64,000 bases of DNA from Zygnema cylindricum (taxonomy: Eukaryota > Streptophyta > Zygnematophyceae > Zygnematales > Zygnemataceae), in the NCBI GenBank assembly GCA_037447655.1, contig JBBHKE010002329.1, positions 1-64,000 of the forward strand, written 5' to 3'. This document shows, piece after piece, positions 21,047 to 32,480 of this stretch. The translations under genes were made by a program, and so were the position numbers. Position 1 is the first letter of the stretch. Each line of letters begins with the position of its first letter. Under the pieces are notes generated by a model. The model saw nothing but the letters and a program-made list of their open reading frames with translations. It was not told the DNA's origin and searched no databases.

Positions 21047-23749
21047 ATGGCTTTAATGGCTAGATCTGGCGTCGATAAACTGTATCAATCTCAAATCATG
21101 TTGAGACAAACAGAATCATTGACAAAAATGTCATCAATAGTTTCATTTCCGGACGAAAGAAAATTCTCCAGTTTAGACTGTGGCACTAGTTCTTCAGCTG
21201 AATTCTTCTCTAGATCCTCTCAATTTCAGAACAAGTCCACTGGCTCAAAGCATTTTTCGAAAAACAAACTTTGTAAACTGCGAAAAAAATCCTGCAATGC
21301 GAAGATTGCTGTAGAAGATAACATTGTAGAAACCAACCTGTCTAATACCTCGAATGTTAATCATAATAACTCACACCACTTAGAAATCCCTCAGTCTGAT
21401 TATGCTCAATCCTCTTCTGTGAGTATGTCCAATCTGGCTGGTACCCCAAATTTTTCTCCTCCAAATTTTTCTTCACCAGATTTTTCTCCCCCAAATTTCT
21501 CGTTGGGAGAGCAGGGAAATGCAAGTTTGTCAAATGATTTAGTTGATTTGCAAGTCGTTATTTCGCCTCGTCGGAGATCTAATTCTCCTCCTCCTCGACC
21601 GAAGATAGTGTGGTTTGCAAAATCCGTGGAGGAAGAGCGAGAGATTTTAGATCTGGCAATGAATGGAGCCCTTGTAGGATTTGCTGGAGCAGTGGCCTTG
21701 ACAAAAGTTGTGACAGTGGATCAAGACTATTGGAGGGTAAGAACTCCAAATTCTTTTATCTTTATTAGAGAATAAATGTTTTATCTTTGTTTTTGTTATC
21801 TTTGTTTCGTTTGATTCTACCTCTTCCTCTTCCTCTACCTCTTCTTCGCCTTCTCGCTCCCCTTCGCCCTCTCCCTCTCACTCTAACTAGTCAAGTGGCA
21901 TGGATTCTAATAGTGGCTATTTTTTCTTCCCTGTTCCTTCCCTGAACAACTATTAAAACTGCCAAACATTATAAATCCGCCAAAAACCCTAAACTACCCA
22001 AAAACCTGAATCCCTGACACACTTTTTCTCCATTTCTGCAGGGCTGGACTTTGTTTGAAATTATTCGAAGCCTTCCTCGCGACAACTGGCTTGCCTATGA
22101 GGCTATGCTGACGACCAATCCAGTCTTGGCAAAAATGACGATTTCAGGCATTGTTTACACTTTGGGCGACTGGTCAGCTCAGGTATTGGACTGGATATAT
22201 AATGTCTCCGATGAAGTTTTGGACTTTGTAAATCATCTTTTTGTTGGTGTTCCTGGGTCTTTTTTTAATTTTTGATTTGTCCAAGTGGTTTTTCTTTCTG
22301 CAAATTGTGGAAGTAGGGAAGTAGTGTGTTGTGATTTTTTCTCTTTCGAAATTGTCTGGTAGAGTTGTACTGAATTCTTTTTGCTTTTATGTTTCCTATT
22401 TTTGATTGGTATTTGACATTGGCGTCCTTTGCTAAGAGAGGTAGCCGCTTACATTCAAAATGACATGTAGTCTTATCATTTCTTTTCTGTTTTTGTGATT
22501 TCTTTTTCAGTGTTATGAAGGAAGACCATTTCTTGGGTTTGACCGTATGCGAATGGCTCGTTCTGGACTCGTCGGATTCTGTCTCCATGGATCTTTGTCT
22601 CACCATTATTATCACTTTTGTGAGGTACATTCACTTTGATGCCCTTTTTATTTGACACATTTTTGCTGTTTCCAATCTGGATATATAAACGGGTTTGTTT
22701 TTAAACTGCTCTTCCATAATCATTATTCATTGAAATGTTGCCAAAAATTCTTACACTGAGCTGGTTTGAACCTAAAGCTCCCTCAGATTTTGCCCCTGGG
22801 AAATATACAAGTATATGTATGTGTTTCTGGATCTGACACGTTTTTTTCCTTGTACCAGTGGTTATTTCCTTCACAGGAACCTTGGGTAGTTCCCATGAAG
22901 ATTCTCTTTGACCAAACCATCTGGTCTGGAATTTGGAACTCCATCTACTACACAGCCTTGGGATTGTTACGATTTGAGAAGCCTTCCACCATTTGGAAGG
23001 AATTAAGAGCGACTTTTTTCCCTCTTTTGACGGTACAATCTCAAATACCTTGAATCAACTTCTGCTTTCCATTTCCCATCATCCACCGTGTTTTTTGCAG
23101 ACAAACTTTAGGAGTCTTTTATTTTGTACAAGTTCAATCTGGGGGGAAAAATTATATGCAGAGTATCCTTGATGGGGGAAAAGAACAGAACTTGGAAACC
23201 TGGTCAGAAGGTTATTGACGGCTTTATTCTTTGCCTTTTCTGCATACAGGCTGGGTGGAAATTATGGCCATTTGCCCATTTGGTGACATATGGAGTTGTC
23301 CCGGTCGAGCAACGGGTTCTATGGGTGGATTCTGTTGAACTGATTTGGGTCGCAATTCTCTCTATGTAAGTTTTTTCTAATTGTTGCAGCTTTATTGATG
23401 AACATATAAAAGTGAACAGTCAGGAGTTGAATGTATTCTGAGCTTATCTGTTTCGATTAAAAGGTTGTTCCTCATTTGTTCAAAATGGTTTTCAATACTT
23501 CAACGATCAGGAAGGGGTTTTATATGTTTCTGGGCTGTTTCAGCAATAAATGATAGCATGAAAGTTGAAGCTTAAAAGCCTGATTTTAAGAGTGAAATAA
23601 TACTGATTCTGATTGGTTTTAATGACTGTTTTTGCAGGATTTCCAATGAAAAAGCTGAAGAACGCAAAGAAGGAAATGAAGAAAAAGTGATTGGAAAGTC
23701 TGTCGCAAATTTTGAGGAGCTAAACAAAAAAGACCAGATTGTTTCTTAA
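21047..23749 (+). CDS. Mpv17/PMP22-family membrane protein with long N-terminal extension
   Basis: Six coding exons: 21047-21736, 22042-22182, 22511-22624, 22859-23032, 23250-23365 and 23638-23749. All junctions are GT-AG and keep frame; the product is 448 residues. The ATG is in a strong context (GAGCCATGGC). Residues 1-190 are a Ser/Asn-rich extension with a short NFSPP/PDFSPP repeat at about 135-152. The Mpv17 domain follows: NWLAYEAMLTTNPVLAKMT and GDWSAQ (about 245-277), GFDRMRMARSGLVGF, and the C-terminal block W.LWPFAHLVTYGVVP, RVLWVDSVELIWV. Family members are small four-helix proteins of peroxisomal, mitochondrial or plastid membranes, implicated in metabolite or ion passage and mtDNA maintenance. 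The usual length is about 180-250 residues, so the extension is long; it may be a plastid or mitochondrial targeting region. A Lys/Glu-rich tail (exon 6) ends the protein. Intron 1 contains a CT-rich stretch (about 21822-21890). Confidence 0.88.
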
Positions 23750-24240
23750 AAATGATGATATCCTAAGATTGTTGATGAGGTAAATAGACATCTTTGTTAA
23801 TTCTCCTAAAGAGAGGAGGGTTAGAGGGAGAGAGGAGGGAGTGAAGGACAGATTTGTGAATTTAGTTTTATGTTTCGCTTTACGATTTTGATTCATTAAT
23901 GTTACGCAGTCTATTTTTCCTCCACACTTCTAAAATTTGAAGAGTTTTTTGGTCATAAATTATTTTCTTAAGCAAAACTCATAGTTCGATGTTTTTGCTG
24001 AAATTGTCTAAGATTCACACTTTCAAAAATTTGAACAGGGATTTGTTCTTAAGACAGTTTTTCCAGAGTGTAAAAAGTCGATCTACTATTTTACTGACAA
24101 AAAGTTTTTTTTTGTTTTTTTGTGCAGGATTACTATGTGACATGATATTGGATCAGAACAAGACAGAAAAATAATTTGACATCCGAAAAAAAAAATCTTT
24201 CTATCATAAAAACCATGTTTGCTAATGCAATAAAATTGGT
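23750..24240 (+). other. 3' untranslated region of the Mpv17-family gene
   Basis: After the stop at 23749 comes non-coding AT-rich sequence. GAG-GTAAAT at about 23777 and TTTGTGCAG-GA at about 24127 could bound a 3' UTR intron. A polyadenylation-like CAATAAAA lies near 24228. Extent is approximate. Confidence 0.35.
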
Positions 24241-25620
24241 GAATGGTATATCGGAAAAATATAGTATTTTTGACCAGCAGAATACTTTCTATGGTTTTGC
24301 AATGTTCCTTTTAAACCCTAAAAAAGTTGTTTTACAAAGTGAGAAGTTTTTTGTTCCATATCTGGAATTTTTTTCTCTCTTTGTTCTTTTCATCATTTCT
24401 TTTTTTTACATTTGTTCGAATACGATTCGTGAAACAAAATCCCCCTTTTTTTTTGGAGAAAGGAACTCAAAAGTTTTCCTTTTTTTTAGAGAAAAACATT
24501 TTGCAGCGAACAAATGTTTTTATTCCTTGTACAGTTTTTTTCTTTCCTTATGTAGGTCAAGCTCTTTGGAAGTAGAAGCTTAAGATTTTTAGCATATTGC
24601 TTTTTGTTTCTTAAGCAAATTTGTAAGCTATTTCGCAATTTATTATTGGAAAAAAAAAATGCGCATTTAAATATCTTCATACCTTTCTCTACTTGTTTGT
24701 GTGGAGTTTCGTATTGAGACTATCTTATTGTGTGCAAATTGCTCAGATTTTTTTTTTAACAAATTATAATATTTTAAACATGTGAAATGACAAAAAAAAA
24801 ACGTTCAAAAAACTATTGTACATCTATAAATTGTGAAGAAGTGAAGCTGATTTTCTTGCTCAGACAGAATTCTGTCATGGAACACATTATAATTTAGTTT
24901 CTAGATTTGACTTTTACTTTTATTCCTTGATGTTTATCATCTGTGAAAAAAGAGGAGTAAATCACATTTATCATCCAATATGTTTGTCATTCAATCTGTC
25001 ACATGTCATGTGACTATTCATGTTCGGTTGGTGACAATAATGCATACATAAGAATTGAATTTGTTTTTGATGTTTTGCATGCTTTTATTGCCCTAAATGT
25101 GTTAACAAAATGTTGAAAGCCTTTTTGTTCAGGTTAAACATATTTGTTAAACCGACGACTCATTATTCAGGTCAATATAGGTCAATAGTGGAAGGATTGT
25201 TTTGTATCATCGATTATCTTAAGATTTGAATATATCATCATGTGTCGAAGTAGGACATGTATTACAAATTTCAGTTATCGAAAATTAATTCTGCATTTTG
25301 TATTTGAAACATAATTGTGATAATTAAAACTGTTAAACTGATGGAAATGTCCTTCAAAAAAGTTAAAAATAAAAAAACTCTGGAAAGTGGAAACTTTTTC
25401 AATTGCTTGGCAAGTAGCTAGGGTATTACACTATTACCACTGTCAAAGTTCCACCCTCGTTCTTAGGGTAAATTGTTCAGTTTGTACAGATTTTTGAGTA
25501 ATTTACTAATCTTACATGTCTAAATAAAAAAGTATGATTCACGCTCGATTGTTAGAAGTGTCGATGACATTAGTTCGATGCTCCTTAATTACGACCATTG
25601 AACCTGTAGTAGAATCAATA
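24241..25620. other. AT-rich intergenic region, nothing identified
   Basis: Poly-T and poly-A rich; open frames are Phe/Ser-rich and short. No repeat family from elsewhere in the window was recognised here. Confidence 0.5.
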
Positions 25621-25628
25621 GTACAGTA

Positions 25629-26168
25629 CACCGCCAATCGCTATTAGCGTGTAGGTTTCATTATCGTATACAAATAATTACCGTGGTGTACGCTATTTAA
25701 GAATTTGAAAATTTTGGAAAAAATCATACATTCTAATTGTTTGATTATGGTAATTTGGATCTTTGAAAAAACAAATGTCGGTCGCAAACATGCTTACACT
25801 AATATACGTTTCCGTACAAAATCTGACAAATCGTACACAAATCGTACATTCACACGGTCGAAACGCGGCTGTCGGACGAATATGTGCGAGCGGGATTTTT
25901 TACGACCTGGTTTTTTTTCCTTTTTAGAACGCACATTCTCATGCGTCCGCGATTACTAAAACTAATTTATTGTAATTTTTAACTTAAAAAGGTACATTTA
26001 TGTACGGTCTGACACTGACCGTACACCACTCTATTTAAGAGACAACGTACTGAATATAACCCTAAATAGAATAAAGAAAAAAATAGAATAAACTACGCTA
26101 TTTGAGAATAAAACAAAAAAAAAGCGGGACGGGATTAGCGTACACAACGCTAATAGCGATTGGCGGTG
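25629..26168. mobile_element. Family C MITE, 540 bp, TA-flanked
   Basis: Terminal inverted repeats CACCGCCAATCGCTATTAGCG and its complement CGCTAATAGCGATTGGCGGTG, flanked by TA on both sides. The interior is almost identical to the copy at 57341-57879. TA duplication and short inverted termini fit a Tc1/mariner (Stowaway-like) MITE. The small internal frame (25705-25959) is conserved only because the element is, and lacks transposase motifs. Confidence 0.85.
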
Positions 26169-26207
26169 TACTAGTTTTTCATTTACCCCATCATGGTCAC
26201 TGTTTAG

Positions 26208-26731
26208 TTAGGGTATGGCCCCATGTACTTGTATCTTAGCGAACTTTGTATTTTAGCGTGGATTTGGCGGACCCGGATTTCAGGTGTCTCTATGTGTTTA
26301 CTCGAAATTGTTACTTAAGTTTGTGACGATTGTATACGACGACAACGCCCGTGACGACTGTCAACGTGTACAATCTATCTTGCCGCACCGTATTTTTCGA
26401 AACTTTTTGAAACGTCGCAAGACACATCGTAATTTTTGAAACGATTTGGCATGTCGCATGTCATTGCGTGACATCGTAGACGTACAGCCTTGCAGCCGTG
26501 GCTGTACGACATGCCTTTGCGTAAACATCGCCTATCCGGCCGCCATGACTTCACAGATTTTTCACCGTCGCAGATTTTTCAACTTTGCGTGAAATAGCAC
26601 TGCAGGCTCGAGACCCCTTACAAAAAAAAAACCGTACAACGTGCATGCGGATTAAAACGAACAGCCTGAAACTTTTCACATGTGAGAATATGTTTTCCTA
26701 TTTATGTAAACGGTTCTACTTTGGTTAAGGG
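26208..26731 (+). mobile_element. Family A element fragment
   Basis: Begins TTAGGGTATGGCCCCATGTA. It shares with 61680-61910 (inverted) the block around GGATTTGGCGGACCCGGAT and the TTGTATACGACGACAACG region. Its right side is bounded by the family B insertion at 26732. Confidence 0.55.
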
Positions 26732-27015
26732 CATAGTTCAAAAGTAGGCGTTTTTATGGTAGGCCTTTGGTCGGCGCATTTATCGTAAGTTGTGTTATGG
26801 GCTTTTCATGTGATCTTCTTAGATCGCTACTTTAATCAGTGACCGTCCGATCGTCCGAATCTGACGGTGTAAATAAAAGTTTTTGGTCTGAATGTTTTAA
26901 TTGGTCCTAGTAGGTCCGAATACAATATGAGTCTTAATGTCATATTGTATGTTTTGCATACAATAGGCATATTGTATGGGCCTACTTTCACCTGCTTTTG
27001 AACTATGCTTAAGGG
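26724..27015. mobile_element. Family B MITE at a family A junction
   Basis: The body 26732-27007 has inverted ends CATAGTTCAAAAGTAGGCG and CACCTGCTTTTGAACTATG. Flanks GTTAAGGG (26724-26731) and CTTAAGGG (27008-27015) agree at 7 of 8 positions, as expected for an aged 8-bp target duplication. It sits where one family A sequence ends and another begins (TTAAGGGTGTTTGCCCATG). Confidence 0.75.
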
Positions 27016-28209
27016 TGTTTGCCCATGTAACCGAAACTTTGAAATGTTACTTTGGATTTTAGCGCAGATTTTACGGTGTACTTTTCAAAGTGTTCCTATG
27101 TCAATCATTACTTGCGCCTTCATTACTTCAAATATGTGACAGTTGTAAACGTCTACAAAATGTGCGACACCCTACGATAGTACGAAACGAAATGTAGACG
27201 ATTACGAAACTTCCTAAAATAAGTGACGTCTACAAAAACGGCGACGGTTGTAGACGTCGAGTTTTTTGTGACATTGTAGATGTTTAGGGTTTTGTGACAT
27301 TGCGAAGTCATGCTACATTGTTACGTCATCAGCACGTAAACTTTCCGCCATGGCCTCCCGATTTCTTTTTCTTACCTTTTATCATTCGATATGCCATCAA
27401 ATTGAGACAAAAAATATTAAAAAAAAAGCGAAAAAAATACCTTTCATTTGATACTATTATTGCTGGTTTTCATTAAGAGGTGAGAGAAAGAGGAGCGGTC
27501 GAATGAGAAATATAGGGCGAGACGAGGACGTCGTAAACTTTTGCAAAGGACCCATGAACGAAAGTGGAGGTCCGAGACACCTCAACGATTTTTTTCCGTA
27601 CATGCTTGTCATTTTTGTACGTACATGCGCGTGACGAGCAGGGAAAAAAATAGCGTGTACTCTCCCTCTTTCAAAAAAATCAGAAGACGTTTAACGCGTG
27701 CAATACCGGCTTTCTATTCGTCGATAGGGTGTTATTTTGGTTAAAATCTGATCGCGATTTGATTCCAGTACAAGTGTGAAGATGAGCTGGCGTGACATAG
27801 AATTGGGTCGCGATGATAATAACGCCAAATTGACGCACTGTCTAAGTTCAAAGATGACGCAAAATGTACTTTGGTTCTTGCCCATTTTTCGTACGGCGAA
27901 AGATTTTCTCGTTGCAAGTCCCATTTTCTGTGAAAACGACGGGAAAAAACCCTTACTTGAATACATGGGCACACACCCTAAAACACATTGCCGATGTGGT
28001 TTATGATAAGTTTGAAGATGACGTGACAGTGGGTCGAAAAAATACAAGACGACAAATTTTTGTACATCCTAAGTTCGAGAATGACGCAAATTGTACTCTA
28101 CAAATTTGCGATTTCTTCGTACGTTTTCAAGTTAGGCAGTACGGCGCAATGTTTGAAAGGAAAACGACAGAAAAAAACCCGAACTTATCCACATGGGGCC
28201 GTACCCTTA
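27010..28209 (+). mobile_element. Family A element(s), composite
   Basis: Starts TTAAGGGTGTTTGCCCATGTAACCG. A right-type terminus appears at about 27963-27981 (ACATGGGCACACACCCTA) and another at 28190-28209 (CACATGGGGCCGTACCCTTA). The segment 27979-28209 matches the right ends of 865-2366 and (inverted) 61134-61360. This may be two abutting elements or one with a duplicated end. No transposase frame. Confidence 0.5.
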
Positions 28210-28662
28210 GTGTCAAATAACTGTAATTGAGCATAAAATAGTTTGATGAACGAGCCATAGGTCCGTACAATAATTTCTTATTATTCCGTACATAGCGAAG
28301 TATCATCTAACAGCGTCGACACGTGGAAGTGAGTGGCGTCGACATTCGAAACTTCCTTAGATTTGATTCACCCATGTTACTAAGCGCGACGTGACCGTCC
28401 GATCGCGAAAAATCGATTCTAATCGAACCGTTTATTCTAATTGACAAAACCGTCTGTCCGTCTGCTCGAACTTTTTCCACGTATGTGATCTTCTGCCTGT
28501 CATAGCGTGTTCCCACCGGGAAAAAAATAACTTCCGCCAGACGGGCGTTCGAATAATGTACGGATTTCCGAGCACCGACTTTTTTGTTTTCGGAAATTTT
28601 CGGAAAACCGTACAAACTAACTTCCTCAAAATATTGAGGGATATTGAAGTCGGGTTAAAGTA

Positions 28663-29224
28663 CACCGCCAATCGCTATTAGCGTAGTGTATGCTAATTCC
28701 GTCCCGCTTTTTTTTGTTTTTATTCTCCAATAGCGTAGCTTATTCTATTTTTTTCTGTACGCCATTTAGGGATATTTTCCATGTACCGTACAAAACGGAA
28801 GTACGCCATCCTTTAAATAGTGTGATGTACGGTCAGAGTCAGACCGTACAAAAACGTACCTTTTTAAGTGAAAAAAGTACAATTCATTATGTTTAGTAGC
28901 CGCGGACGCATGAGAATGTGCGGTCTAAAAAGGGGATCAAATCGGGTTGTCAAATATCACGTTCGCATATATTCGTCCAACAACCGCGTTTCGACTGTGT
29001 GAACGTACGATTTGTGTACGATTTGTCAGATTTTGTACAAATACCTATATTAGTGTAAGCATGTTTGCGTCCGACATTTACTTTTTTCAAAGACCCAAAT
29101 TAGAATTATTAAACAATTAGAATGTATGTTTTTTTTCAAAATTTTCAAATTCTTAATTAGCGTAAAACACGGTAATTATTCATATACGCTAAAGAAACTT
29201 CTACGCTAATAGCGATTGGCGGTG
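28663..29224. mobile_element. Family C MITE, 562 bp, TA-flanked
   Basis: Ends CACCGCCAATCGCTATTAGCG and CGCTAATAGCGATTGGCGGTG with flanking TA. Most of the interior corresponds to the copy at 25629-26168 read in the opposite orientation, for example the ATGCGTCCGCG / CGCGGACGCAT blocks. Confidence 0.8.
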
Positions 29225-29810
29225 TAGCGTATTTATGTGAAACAGACCAACAGTAACCCGAAAAGCCGACGTAGCAAAAACAACATCCGAACGGCTATTT
29301 CGTTGTTTTCGCGCGTATTAGTAAATACTAGTAAGTTTGAAAAACCGCAGGTTTGTTTTCGCGCCTATGTTTGATGACGTCGAAACGTGTGACGTGTCAT
29401 AGGACACCTTCAATCGGAGTTACGTGCCAAAATTTTGGTGTGAACAAGACCCGTTTTCCGATGAGTTTTAGGAAAATCATCGGAATGGGCAAAATGTTAC
29501 AAATGCTCCGGTGGGAATAAGCTATGTCTTTGTTTTTGCGATTGCCTGCGTGAATGCCAAACAACCGGTTTTTTTCAAGCCATTTTTTCTTTTTTTTTGC
29601 CGAGGTTTCTTTTCTTTTGCCGAAGTTTTTTATTTTAACCGGGCAGTCATTCTACTTCTTTTTTCAATTTTTTGCCACAGGTGCCATGAGTTTCGCTATT
29701 CTTCCAACGTTTGTGATTGGTTGCGTGAGCGCCGGGCATTCAGTTTTTTTTTTTATGCCGCCACGGCCGTAAGTTTTCACGATTTTAGCACGACGCAGCA
29801 GTGAATCGCG

Positions 29811-30026
29811 CACCGTGAATCATAATTAGCGTTAATAAATTTTTCGCCACTGAAAACATCTTTCTCCGTACACACTTGTCGGATTTTCAAATTTGAGACC
29901 TCCAATTGGAAGCTGAGAATCTTACCTTTCAATCGCAACCGTCAGATACACAATCCGACATGTGTGTACGGAGAAAATATGTTTTAATGACGAAAAAAAG
30001 ATTAACGCTAATTACGATTCACGGTT
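29811..30026. mobile_element. Family D MITE
   Basis: Begins CACCGTGAATCATAATTAGCG and ends GCTAATTACGATTCACGGT. The inner repeats TTTCTCCGTACACACTTGTC and GTGTGTACGGAGAAAA are diagnostic. Confidence 0.75.
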
Positions 30027-30171
30027 ATATTATCAATGTAAAGAAACAAAATGTGTTATTAACTCTAGTTGAGGTTCAAGGGCCTAACGCCAACAAAATA
30101 TCAACGCTAATTTAATAATCTATACATCTAACACTTATTTGAATACACATTCCGATATAGTGTCGCCGCTA

Positions 30172-30678
30172 AGCCTGCGTTCACATAGTCAAAGTTTGAA
30201 CATGTGAGAACAAGTTCGCACTATTTTCCCTCGTTTTTACTACTTGGAATCAAATATGAGTGCACTTTCCCGTGTCAACGCCACTCACTTTCCCTTCTCA
30301 ACGGCATTATCTACACTATACCGTGTATCATTATTAGTGCTGATATTTTTTTTCACCATTTAAAACACCTTTTCTCCGTACACAATTGTCCAATTTTCAA
30401 TTTAAGACCGCCAATCGGAAGATGAGAATGTTAACTTTCAATCGCAACCGTCAGATCAAAAATCCGACAAGTGTGTACGGAGGAAAGATGTTTTAAATGG
30501 CGAAACAAACATTAACACTAATGACGATTCGCGGTGTAGCGTAAATGAAGAATTTAGGGGTGCCGAATATGTGTTATCAACATTAATACCAACTCAAGGT
30601 GTAGCAATAACAAGTTCGTGGGAAATAACGCGAACTTGTTCTCACATGTTCAAACGTCAACTATGTGAACGCAGCCTT
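30172..30678. mobile_element. Element with ~47-bp terminal inverted repeats, hosting a nested family D MITE
   Basis: The left end AGCCTGCGTTCACATAGTCAA (through GAACATGTGAGAACAAGTTCGC) is matched by the reverse complement of the right end (GCGAACTTGTTCTCACATG ... CTATGTGAACGCAGCCT). Both termini share GCGTTCACATAG. A family D MITE (30320-30536) sits inside. Target duplication is not clear, so the superfamily is open. It has no coding capacity. Confidence 0.65.
30320..30536. mobile_element. Family D MITE nested in the 30172-30678 element
   Basis: Left ACCGTGTATCATTATTAGTGC, right ACTAATGACGATTCGCGGTG, with the inner TTTCTCCGTACACAATTG and AAGTGTGTACGGAGGAAA repeats. Confidence 0.7.
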
Positions 30679-32400
30679 CTTTTGAAATTGCACTGCCAAA
30701 ATTGCACGACAAACAGAATCATCCACCTCGTACTCGAAACGTAAAATACTGTGCAAGTAACACTATTTGTGCATGGTCAATATTAAAGAAAAAAAAAAGA
30801 AAAATAGAAGCTGAATTCAATTGAACTGTAACATGAAAGGTTGTCGAGCGTTCCTGTATCTTCCCTCTTGCCCTAAAATCATTAATACCGTCAGTGAACA
30901 TCTTTTATTACCAATTCACATATCCATTTTTCCGGAATAATCTAGAGCCCAGAAACAAATTTTTTACTGGACATTTATTGCAACCCTTTTTCACAATGTG
31001 TTATTCGATACTTTTTCTTAACAGATATGATACGATATATTATATTTCAACGACCAATGATCAAATAAAAAGAAGAAAAAAAAGAAGACAACGGCAAATA
31101 ATAATACTGCACATCCTCACAAAAAGTAAACAAATATTTTGGCAAGAGTAAAGATGTAGTTTCTGGCACAGCAGACTTACTTCCAAATTAATGAATATCA
31201 GTCACAATTAAGAAAAGAAAAGAAAAGAAAAAATCCTTTTGTCAGCTAATTACGAAAAAAATGTTCACATTCAATAGTCAAATTACTTCTAAAAGCATGT
31301 GCCACATCAGTGTCCCATAGTATAAGAACCTTAATCTTCCCCCCCATACTAAACACTTTTTAAACAACTATTTCAGGTATATTACAACATTTCCAATTGA
31401 CTATGTGCATTTAAACCATATTACAATTTTTTTTCCGATATTTTCCTGGGTTTTTTTCTGGGTTTTCATTCAATGTGAGTTTCAATTTTCAGGCAATAAC
31501 TATAATGAGCATATAAATAACATCATTTTGACAACTTAGTAGAAAGTAATGAGAATAAAAGTAGCCTCATCCTCAAAAACCTTTCATCACAGTAGCAAAA
31601 TTAGAAAAAAAAAGAAACAAATACAAAAAAAAAAACAAGAAAACTTTTAATTGCAACCCCCTACACATTGAAGAACTCCTAGAGTTTAAAATGATTACAA
31701 AATATGACATTCAAATTTTAACGAAACAATCTGTTTTCTGTTTTTTTCTGTCTAACCTACTTCGACTTTTATGTACAAGGAATTGTCCATCCCACATCCC
31801 TCCCCCCCCCCCCCCCCCCCCCCCACACCCCCACCCCAAAAAAAACCCTAAAAAAAAAAAAAAAAAGGAAACACGAAAATAGCAAGTACTGTACAAAATT
31901 GTATCTATGATCCTATCTCAGTAATGTCGTCGAATAATTGGAGCTTCTTTACTTCTCGTCCAATAATAATAACAATAAATGTTCTTCCAACAAAAATAAT
32001 TTTCCAAGCCATTGTCAATTAAAATTTAAAAGACAATTTTCTCGAGGAAAACCAATTTTGTAAAGACTTTTCTTCCCATTTTTGGATATACAACATAAAA
32101 ATCTATATACCCATCACCTCCATTTTTGGTATGACGGAGTCTTACTACTAACTATTGCGTAGATTTTTATATATTTACCCAATTATGAGGAAACCCAGGA
32201 GCTTATAATTGCTTCCCAAACAAATACTTTTATTCTTTGTACCACATTTCCGGACCATTGAAGTTGATAACTTTATAAATGGACCGCCGATATTGACAAT
32301 TACAGAAATTATATCACATATCGAAACTTATCTGTAGGTACAAAACTTCGACTTTGTTATACCGATCATCTTCAAATTGAATCCTTTCTGATAAAAACGA
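30679..32400. other. AT-rich intergenic region with poly-C/poly-A tract
   Basis: No gene recognised. A C-rich run (31802-31836, including about 23 consecutive C) is followed by A-runs. This is a likely site of replication slippage and sequencing error. Confidence 0.6.
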
Positions 32401-32480
32401 CTCAATTATACAAATCTTTTCAAGGTATAATCGTCTCGAGTAAAAGATAATCCCTGAGAACAGAGTAGTTAACAGAAAGT

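Noticed and set aside
25705-25959. 84-codon frame conserved at 57417-57638
   Set aside because: Conserved because both lie in near-identical family C MITEs; no transposase or other motif, and the copy at 57417 is shorter.
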